A stretch of DNA of 5,082 nt from Steroidobacteraceae bacterium (lineage in GTDB: Bacteria > Pseudomonadota > Gammaproteobacteria > Steroidobacterales > Steroidobacteraceae): NCBI GenBank assembly GCA_023253235.1, contig JALRHE010000019.1:1-5082 (forward strand), in the 5' to 3' direction. The position numbers and the translations under genes were made by a program. The notes below the pieces were generated by a model that searched no databases, was not told the DNA's origin, and saw nothing but the letters and a program-made list of their open reading frames with translations. This document shows positions 1-5,082 of the stretch, in pieces. Position 1 is the stretch's first letter, and each line of letters begins with the position of its first letter.

Positions 1-1
1 A

Positions 2-1039
<1,038 letters not shown>

Positions 1040-1042
1040 CGA

Positions 1043-1441
1043 TCAGCCTCCGCCACCGTTCAGGATGGCGGAGGCGCCGATCGAACCGCGCTGCTGCTGC
1101 TCGCGTACCCAGTCGCCCGAGCCGTTCTGCGAATCGGTGCTGGTGCAAACCTTGCGGGTTCGAAAGCTCGAACCCGTCACTTTCTCTTCGCGGCACTTCA
1201 CCTTCGGTGTTTTGTCTTCAGCCTTGGCGGCAACCGGCGTTGCGGGCGCCGTGGCGGCTGCGGGCGCTGCCGGTGCGGCGCTTGCGGGTGTTGCACCAGA
1301 CGGTGTTGCACTAGCTGACGCCGAAGCGCTCGCGGGCGCTGCGCTGCCCGGGGCGGGCGGATCTGCGGCGAACACCGGAAGAACCATCAACCCACTCGCA
1401 ATGATCGCCATCGATATCGAGAACTTCTGAGCGAACTTCAT
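1043..1441 (-). CDS. Small exported Ala/Pro-rich protein with C-terminal two-cysteine motif (function unknown)
   Basis: A 132-aa protein. The start at 1441 is chosen over upstream in-frame starts because a GGAGG ribosome binding site (complement of 1451-1455) lies 9 nt upstream and a signal peptide begins exactly there. That signal has a Lys-containing n-region, a hydrophobic core at about residues 8-22 and a probable signal peptidase I site after LPVFA (residue 25). The export signal predicts a periplasmic or secreted location. Residues 26-72 are low-complexity Ala/Pro/Ser/Thr, likely an unstructured linker. The C-terminal part has Cys83 and Cys99 in the context KCREEKVTGSSFRTRKVC (82-99), followed by an Asn/Gly-containing tail ending in four Gly. 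A Cys-x(n)-TGS-x(n)-Cys motif of this kind recurs in small exported hypothetical proteins of Proteobacteria (recalled, not searched); the two cysteines could form a disulfide. No function is known to me. The gene converges on ettA with a 3-bp gap. Confidence 0.85.
   Translation of the reverse strand: MKFAQKFSISMAIIASGLMVLPVFAADPPAPGSAAPASASASASATPSGATPASAAPAAPAAATAPATPVAAKAEDKTPKVKCREEKVTGSSFRTRKVCTSTDSQNGSGDWVREQQQRGSIGASAILNGGGG
1046..1075. repeat. Perfect 10-bp inverted repeat between convergent ettA and exported-protein genes
   Basis: The arms GCCTCCGCCA (1046-1055) and TGGCGGAGGC (1066-1075) are perfectly complementary with a 10-nt spacer. The structure starts 6 nt after the ettA stop and lies inside the last codons of the opposite-strand gene, whose Gly-rich tail it encodes. 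As RNA it would form a strong GC-rich hairpin on either strand. No T-run follows on either strand, so it is not a classical intrinsic terminator. It may protect mRNA 3' ends or contribute to bidirectional termination (inference). Confidence 0.5.
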
Positions 1442-1450
1442 GGCCACGCG

Positions 1451-1455
1451 CCTCC
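1451..1455 (-). promoter_or_regulatory. Ribosome binding site GGAGG of the exported-protein gene
   Basis: The complement of CCTCC reads GGAGG, 9 nt upstream of the ATG at 1441. It decides the start in favour of the signal-peptide Met and against the longer in-frame extension reaching 1570, which would run antisense into the sulfotransferase gene. Confidence 0.75.
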
Positions 1456-1463
1456 GCATTCGT

Positions 1464-1492
1464 TTGAGCAATACCCCGACCCTGAGTACGCT
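1464..1492 (+). promoter_or_regulatory. Candidate sigma70-type promoter of the TPR-sulfotransferase gene
   Basis: TTGAGC (1464-1469) and TACGCT (1487-1492) are separated by 17 bp, the optimal sigma70 spacing. The -35 box matches the consensus in its first four bases; the -10 box is weak (T, A and the final T match). A transcription start 7-9 nt after the -10 box would fall at about 1499-1501, essentially on the ATG. Together with the lack of a Shine-Dalgarno sequence this suggests a leaderless mRNA. Assigned by eye. Confidence 0.35.
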
Positions 1493-1500
1493 AACGAGCC

Positions 1501-3297
1501 ATGAGCACCGAGCGCAAGCCCTTGCCGGACATCTGGTGGACTGAAGCGGCCATTCCGACACTCCAGTCACTGATCAAGGACGATCCCAAGCACGACGAAG
1601 CGTGGCTAGCCTTGCACTACGATCTCACCACGTCGGGTCGACTCGACGAGGCGCGCCATGCCTATGGCGAGTTCCTGCGTCATCGCTCCCCCGCTGGGCC
1701 CGTGCGACGAGCCGCCGAACAACTTTGCCAAGGGCGCCTACCCGAAGCCGATTTTCTGCTGAAGGATCACCGGCGACGCAACCCGCCGGATCCCCTGGTG
1801 TTGCAACTGGCTGCGGAAACCGCGTTTCGTCGTCAAAAGGATGCCGACTCAATTGCGCTGTTGAACGAGTGCTTGCAGCTCGCACCGGATCAGCCGGGAG
1901 CGCGCTTCTCACGCGCCCTCGCCTATTACCGCTCAGGCAAACCCGTCGAGGCCGAGGCAGATCTCGAGACGGAACTGCAGCGACAACCGAATAACCCGGC
2001 CTGTCGCGCCTTGCTCGCCGCTGCGCTCACCAAAACCACGGGTGTCGAGCGCGCGCTCGAACTGTATTCACGACTCACGAGCGAGTTTCCAAGCCAAGCG
2101 ACACTCTGGATGAGCTTTGGTCACGTGCTGAAAGCCGCGGGTCGACAGCCCGAGAGCATCGAAGCCTATCGAAAAGCCACACAGCTCGAACCGAAGATCG
2201 GCGAGGCTTGGTGGAGTCTCGCCAATCTGAAGACGGTCAAGCTCTCGGCGGATGACATCGCCGCTATGACCGCACAGTTAGATCGAAGTGATCTGACCGA
2301 TGATGATCGACTGCACTTCGAGTTTGCCCTCGGCAAAGCCCACGAGGATCTCGCGCAGTTCGACACTTCCTTCCGACACTACGATGCCGGTAATCGCCTT
2401 CGATTGCGTATGGCACCCTATGAGGCGGAAAGCTCGACGGTCAATCTGCGTCGCAGCCAAGCGATCTACACCCGTGAGTTCTTTGCAGAGCGCAGAGACT
2501 GCGGCGCCAAGGCGCTCGATCCCATCTTCATCGTCGGCTTGCCGCGAGCCGGATCCACGCTGATCGAGCAGATTCTCGCGAGTCACTCGCTGATCGAAGG
2601 CACGATGGAGCTACCGAATATCACGGACATCGCCCGCAGCATCGCCGATCGACAACGCAACGACGCCGATTACGACTACCTGCCGCTGATTCCGACCTTG
2701 GCTCACGACGAGTGGCAGAGCCTAGGCGAGCGATACATCAACGGGACCCGTATCTATCGCAAGACGGCGCGCCCGTTCTTCATCGACAAGATGCCGAACA
2801 ACTTCACGCATCTTGGGCTAATCCATCTCATTTTGCCGAATGCGAAGATCATCGATGCGCGGCGTCATCCGATGGCGTCCTGCTTCTCGAACTTCAAGCA
2901 GCACTTCGCGCTCGGCCAATTGTTCTCCTACGGTCTCGAGAACATCGGTCGCTTTTATCGTGATTACGTCGAGCTGATGGCGCACTTCGACGAGGTGCTG
3001 CCAGGTCGGGTACACCGCGTCTATTACGAGAACATGGTCTCCGATACGGAAAACGAGATCAGACGCTTACTTGATTACTGCGGCGTGCCATTCGAACAGC
3101 AGTGTCTGCGCTTTCACGAGACCGAGCGCATCGTGCGTACCGCGAGCTCCGAGCAGGTACGGAAACCCATCTATCGAGAAGGCGTCGATCACTGGCGCCA
3201 CTACGAACCTTGGCTGGCGCCGCTCAAGAGCGCTCTCGGCGCCGTCTTGACGAGCTATCCAGAAGTGCCCGCATTCGACTCGCCGTCGAATCGATAA
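1501..3297 (+). CDS. TPR-repeat sulfotransferase (PAPS-dependent, tyrosylprotein-sulfotransferase-like)
   Basis: A 598-aa fusion protein. An in-frame TAA at 1492-1494 makes ATG 1501 the first available ATG; no convincing Shine-Dalgarno precedes it. Residues about 34-261 hold seven or so degenerate TPR units (for example 34-63, 100-130, 134-164, 167-198, 202-232), followed by a conserved bridge (269-303, FEFALGKAHEDL). The sulfotransferase domain spans about 341-560. The 5'-phosphosulfate loop is GLPRAGSTL (346-354), the DKMPNNF segment is at 429-435, the 3'-phosphate loop RHPMASCFS carries Arg455 and Ser463 eight residues apart as in known sulfotransferases, and the loop TASSEQVRKPIY is at 547-558. 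By family knowledge it transfers sulfate from PAPS to an acceptor hydroxyl. Glu370 (GTMEL), shortly after the P-loop, sits near the catalytic Glu of tyrosylprotein sulfotransferases (inferred by eye). The TPR part probably binds a protein partner or substrate. No signal peptide or membrane segment is seen, so it is likely cytoplasmic. Its 3' end overlaps the opposite-strand sulfotransferase by 43 bp. The acceptor is unknown. Confidence 0.92.
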   Translation: MSTERKPLPDIWWTEAAIPTLQSLIKDDPKHDEAWLALHYDLTTSGRLDEARHAYGEFLRHRSPAGPVRRAAEQLCQGRLPEADFLLKDHRRRNPPDPLVLQLAAETAFRRQKDADSIALLNECLQLAPDQPGARFSRALAYYRSGKPVEAEADLETELQRQPNNPACRALLAAALTKTTGVERALELYSRLTSEFPSQATLWMSFGHVLKAAGRQPESIEAYRKATQLEPKIGEAWWSLANLKTVKLSADDIAAMTAQLDRSDLTDDDRLHFEFALGKAHEDLAQFDTSFRHYDAGNRLRLRMAPYEAESSTVNLRRSQAIYTREFFAERRDCGAKALDPIFIVGLPRAGSTLIEQILASHSLIEGTMELPNITDIARSIADRQRNDADYDYLPLIPTLAHDEWQSLGERYINGTRIYRKTARPFFIDKMPNNFTHLGLIHLILPNAKIIDARRHPMASCFSNFKQHFALGQLFSYGLENIGRFYRDYVELMAHFDEVLPGRVHRVYYENMVSDTENEIRRLLDYCGVPFEQQCLRFHETERIVRTASSEQVRKPIYREGVDHWRHYEPWLAPLKSALGAVLTSYPEVPAFDSPSNR

Positions 3298-3911
3298 CCA
3301 AGCAGGTCAATGTCGGCCCGATAGCGCTCGGCGACGCGTCGCACCAAGTCTTCGTCGTAATACTCACGATAGTCGCGGTGTTCGGACGCATTACGCGTCT
3401 CGAGAGTCACGTGGGGCAAGGACAGCGCTTTACAGAGCGCATCAAAATCCGACTGCAGTGATTCCGCGCGCAACAAATGCGACACCATCACTCGACCGCT
3501 CTCGTCGGTGACGAAGTCCGCCTGTGCGCGAAAATGGACGGGGCTCTGATTCTGAGGGTTGGCGAGGACGCGCCGCATCGCCGCTTGCGGGTCACTCGTG
3601 AACAGTCCGTTGTGGCGCATCATGAAGGCGACGTACGAGACGAATCGGGCCCACGGATTTCGAACGACCGCGAAAGACACATAACGCGACCAGACATCCG
3701 GACCCAAGGCGTCACGGATCTCGCGCGCGAGCTGATGACCGTGCTCCACACTCGAAAACCCCGGTCGATCGATGCGCTTACGGACGAACAACGATACCTG
3801 TTCCTCGTCGTTGTCATCGAGAAATGGACGCAAAGCAAAGCGGATGCTGTGACTCGCCACTTTGGGCACCGCCACGAACACGAACCGATGTTGATGCGAA
3901 ATGATGGTCAC
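3255..3911 (-). CDS. Sulfotransferase family 2-type protein (Sulfotransfer_2-like)
   Basis: A 218-aa single-domain enzyme with GTG start and TAG stop. The start fits the family, whose members begin with a short His/aromatic stretch followed directly by a beta strand and the phosphosulfate loop: here RFVFVAVPKVASHS, with PKVASHS at 16-22. The 3'-phosphate loop is RNPWARFVSY (84-93), with Arg84 and Ser92 eight apart as expected. Further family-like segments are QADFVTDESGRV (130-141), a Leu-x-x-Asp-Phe helix (LQSDFDALC, 152-160) and a C-terminal YYDEDLVRRVAERYRADIDLLGY (184-206). Length is normal for a bacterial member. By family knowledge these enzymes transfer sulfate from PAPS, mostly to carbohydrate hydroxyls in eukaryotic relatives; the bacterial acceptor here is unknown. 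The gene follows the oxygenase gene by 15 bp in the same direction, so they are probably co-transcribed. The Shine-Dalgarno before the GTG is weak, which allows translational coupling. No signal peptide or transmembrane anchor is visible, unlike Golgi relatives. Confidence 0.88.
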   Translation of the reverse strand: MTIISHQHRFVFVAVPKVASHSIRFALRPFLDDNDEEQVSLFVRKRIDRPGFSSVEHGHQLAREIRDALGPDVWSRYVSFAVVRNPWARFVSYVAFMMRHNGLFTSDPQAAMRRVLANPQNQSPVHFRAQADFVTDESGRVMVSHLLRAESLQSDFDALCKALSLPHVTLETRNASEHRDYREYYDEDLVRRVAERYRADIDLLGYRFDGESNAGTSG

Positions 3912-3926
3912 GCAGCGTGGCCGGAC

Positions 3927-4466
3927 TCAGACTGGCTCTTCGAAATAGTCGACGATCAAGTGTATGCGTCTCACCGGCGATGAATTGAGAACGCTATGTC
4001 GCCGTAGATTGTCGAGCTCGTAGGCGTGACCGACCGCGAGCTTGATGTCCTCACCTTCGACCCAAAAATGCACATCGGGATGCGTCTCGAGCGGCACGTG
4101 GACACGATGCGTAGCCTCGAGCGTCGGGCCATAGTCTTCGTGCTCGGGGATGTCGTCACCGGGCCCCAGACAGGCTACCTGTGCGTTCAAGACCCGACCC
4201 CGACGGGGATAGAACGACGCGATACGTTGTGCGACAGGCTCGAATGCCGCATGCAACGGATCCCAACCGGTGAGGCGACGCGTCGGCATGGTCGGGCCAC
4301 CCACCGTCATGAGCAGATAGATCGTCCGGCTTTTGCGATACGGCGCCAAACGCTTCTGGAATTCCTGATCGGCATTCCACAAGTCCTCAGGCTGCTGCAG
4401 CAGGCAAGCCTTGAATCCGGTGATATCCACCTCACCGAGGTGTCGCATTCGTTCATCGCAACGCAT
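3927..4466 (-). CDS. Aspartyl/asparaginyl beta-hydroxylase-like 2OG-Fe(II) oxygenase
   Basis: A 179-aa protein whose C-terminal half carries the Asp_Arg_Hydrox-type double-stranded beta-helix. Visible residues are His109 and Asp111 in IPEHEDYGP (HxD), Arg121 and His123 in THRVHVPL, His157 in ELDNLRRHSVLN, and Arg167 in VRRIHLIVDYF. By eye these align with human AspH His679, Arg688, His690, His725 and Arg735, so iron binding (His109, Asp111, His157) and 2-oxoglutarate binding (Arg167, probably Arg121/His123) look intact. The expected reaction is hydroxylation of a protein or peptide Asp/Asn side chain using O2 and 2-oxoglutarate; relatives also act on other substrates. The N-terminal about 90 residues lack motifs I can name. 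The start at 4466 is the first ATG; Met7 (4448) is a possible alternative, and neither has a strong ribosome binding site. No signal peptide is seen, so it is probably cytoplasmic. It heads a likely two-gene operon with the downstream sulfotransferase and is divergent from the TPR gene at 4532. Confidence 0.87.
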   Translation of the reverse strand: MRCDERMRHLGEVDITGFKACLLQQPEDLWNADQEFQKRLAPYRKSRTIYLLMTVGGPTMPTRRLTGWDPLHAAFEPVAQRIASFYPRRGRVLNAQVACLGPGDDIPEHEDYGPTLEATHRVHVPLETHPDVHFWVEGEDIKLAVGHAYELDNLRRHSVLNSSPVRRIHLIVDYFEEPV

Positions 4467-4531
4467 GCGTCGATGCTAACGCGCTCGTCGACCTATGGCC
4501 ATCGCGCGCCGGAGGGAGAACAATATGCTCC
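4467..4531. promoter_or_regulatory. Divergent intergenic region between oxygenase operon and TPR gene
   Basis: These 65 bp must hold the 5' ends of both the leftward oxygenase-sulfotransferase pair and the rightward TPR gene. Only weak sigma70-like boxes are visible; a TATGGC at 4494-4499 could serve as a -10 for the rightward gene, without a convincing -35. The purine-rich GGAGGGAGAA (4511-4520) is the ribosome binding site for the rightward gene. No clear operator palindrome is seen. Confidence 0.35.
4511..4519 (+). promoter_or_regulatory. Shine-Dalgarno GGAGGGAGA before the TPR gene
   Basis: This is a strong anti-16S match, but it lies 13-16 nt before the in-frame GTG at 4532, longer than usual, and 9 nt (from GGAGG) before an out-of-frame ATG at 4525. 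It raises a question about the true start of the downstream gene. Confidence 0.55.
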
Positions 4532-5082
4532 GTGACGACCTCATCCGCACCCAGCACGAACGACCAGCAGCAACTCGCGGCAGCACACACCGCACTGACG
4601 CAAGGCAAGCTCGATACGGCGCTGACCTTGGTCGAGACGCTGCTGCAGCGCCTCCCAACGTGGGCGCCCGCCGTGCATCTGGCGGGTCTGATCGCCAAAG
4701 CCGTCGGTGATCTCTCGCGCGCGGAAGATCTGATGCGCCGCTCGCTAGAGCTACCAGGCACGGCCCCACGCGCGCGCGCGGAGTACGCGAACAACCTCGG
4801 CAACCTGTTGCGCAGCGCCGGCTACCCCGCCTCGGCAGCGGCTGCGTATCAACTGGCCATCGAACTTGCCGCATTGCCGCAGGCCGCGATCGGTCTTGCA
4901 CGCGCGCTGCTCGAACTCGAGCGACCCGAAGAAGCTTTGCAAGTCATCGCGACTCACACAGGTACATCGTCACCCTTGCTCGCTGTACTCATACGCTCCG
5001 AGGCACTGGCGCAACTGGGCGAACGTCAGGCCGCATTGAATGCACTCGGTGCGGTGAACGAGGTCGAAAAGACGCGCAGCAG
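4532..5082 (+). CDS. TPR-repeat protein, N-terminal part (3'-truncated by window)
   Basis: An uninterrupted frame of 183 codons runs off the right edge. The GTG at 4532 is chosen as start because it lies just downstream of a strong Shine-Dalgarno and gives a plausible polar N-terminus (TTSSAPSTNDQQQ) before the first helix; no in-frame ATG is nearby. The translation is a series of TPR-like helix pairs: about 11-42 (HTALTQGKLDTALTL), 45-76 (VHLAGLIAKAVGDLSRAEDL), 84-116 (YANNLGNLLRSAGYPASAAA, the best-formed repeat), 117-145 and about 152-174. No signal peptide is seen. TPRs mediate protein-protein contacts; in this setting the missing C-terminal part may be a second sulfotransferase or a 2OG-Fe(II) oxygenase domain, because both often follow such N-terminal repeats, but the catalytic part is outside the window and cannot be assigned. 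It is transcribed divergently from the oxygenase gene. Confidence 0.8.
   Translation, partial: MTTSSAPSTNDQQQLAAAHTALTQGKLDTALTLVETLLQRLPTWAPAVHLAGLIAKAVGDLSRAEDLMRRSLELPGTAPRARAEYANNLGNLLRSAGYPASAAAAYQLAIELAALPQAAIGLARALLELERPEEALQVIATHTGTSSPLLAVLIRSEALAQLGERQAALNALGAVNEVEKTRS
4767..4780. repeat. Alternating purine-pyrimidine run, (CG)6
   Basis: A 14-bp CA(CG)6 tract inside the TPR gene, encoding part of PRARAEY. Such tracts can adopt Z-DNA under supercoiling and can slip during replication. In a GC-rich coding region it may be simple codon use. Confidence 0.5.

Noticed and set aside
1046..1090. Classical Rho-independent terminator after ettA
   Set aside because: The hairpin is real but no T-run follows on either strand.
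1065..1430. Long open frame on the + strand (Ala-rich, 121 codons) opposite the exported protein
   Set aside because: It is the mirror of the low-complexity Ala/Pro region. The minus strand has the signal peptide, a GGAGG site and a recognisable cysteine motif; the plus strand has none of these.
1442..1570. N-terminal extension of the exported-protein gene to a start at 1570
   Set aside because: The extension would run antisense through the start of the TPR-sulfotransferase and bury the signal peptide; the RBS and signal sequence fit the start at 1441.
3477..3983. 168-codon + strand frame opposite the family-2 sulfotransferase
   Set aside because: It has no recognisable motifs, while the minus strand shows a full sulfotransferase motif set; it is a shadow frame.
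4026..4535. 169-codon + strand frame opposite the oxygenase
   Set aside because: The minus strand carries the HxD...H oxygenase motifs; the plus-strand translation resembles no family I know.
4453..4957. Several minus-strand frames of 68-141 codons opposite the right-hand TPR gene
   Set aside because: Arg/Ser/Ala-rich compositions typical of antisense frames in GC-rich genes; the plus frame has regular TPR helix patterns.

Overview
The window looks like a chromosomal segment of a GC-rich proteobacterium. The truncated first gene is a clear EttA orthologue, closely resembling the gammaproteobacterial protein along its whole visible length. The other genes are of types often seen in Steroidobacter/Xanthomonadales-like Gammaproteobacteria and in some Alphaproteobacteria. 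The taxonomic guess is by eye and only moderately secure. No tRNA, rRNA, CRISPR array, insertion sequence or phage gene is visible, and coding density is nearly complete.

Layout: (1) 2-1039 (+) is the 3' two-thirds of ettA, an ABC-F ATPase acting on the ribosome. (2) 1043-1441 (-) is a small exported Ala/Pro-rich protein with a two-cysteine C-terminal motif. It converges on ettA with 3 bp between the stop codons and a 10-bp perfect inverted repeat at the junction. (3) 1442-1500 is a short divergent promoter region. (4) 1501-3297 (+) is a 598-aa protein with N-terminal TPR repeats and a C-terminal PAPS-dependent sulfotransferase domain. (5) 3255-3911 (-) is a stand-alone family-2-type sulfotransferase whose 3' end overlaps gene 4 by 43 bp. 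(6) 3927-4466 (-) is an aspartyl/asparaginyl beta-hydroxylase-like 2OG-Fe(II) oxygenase, 15 bp upstream of gene 5 and probably co-transcribed with it. (7) 4467-4531 is a second short divergent intergenic region. (8) 4532 to the right edge (+) is the N-terminal part of another TPR protein with a GTG start, cut off by the window.

Interpretation: ettA is housekeeping. From 1501 onward the genes form a compact set of two sulfotransferases, one oxygenase and a TPR protein. The TPR-sulfotransferase has an active-site layout reminiscent of tyrosylprotein sulfotransferases, and the oxygenase resembles peptidyl Asp/Asn hydroxylases. A reasonable inference is that the cluster modifies proteins or peptides (sulfation plus hydroxylation). 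No substrate gene is visible in the window, and small-molecule or glycan substrates are not excluded.
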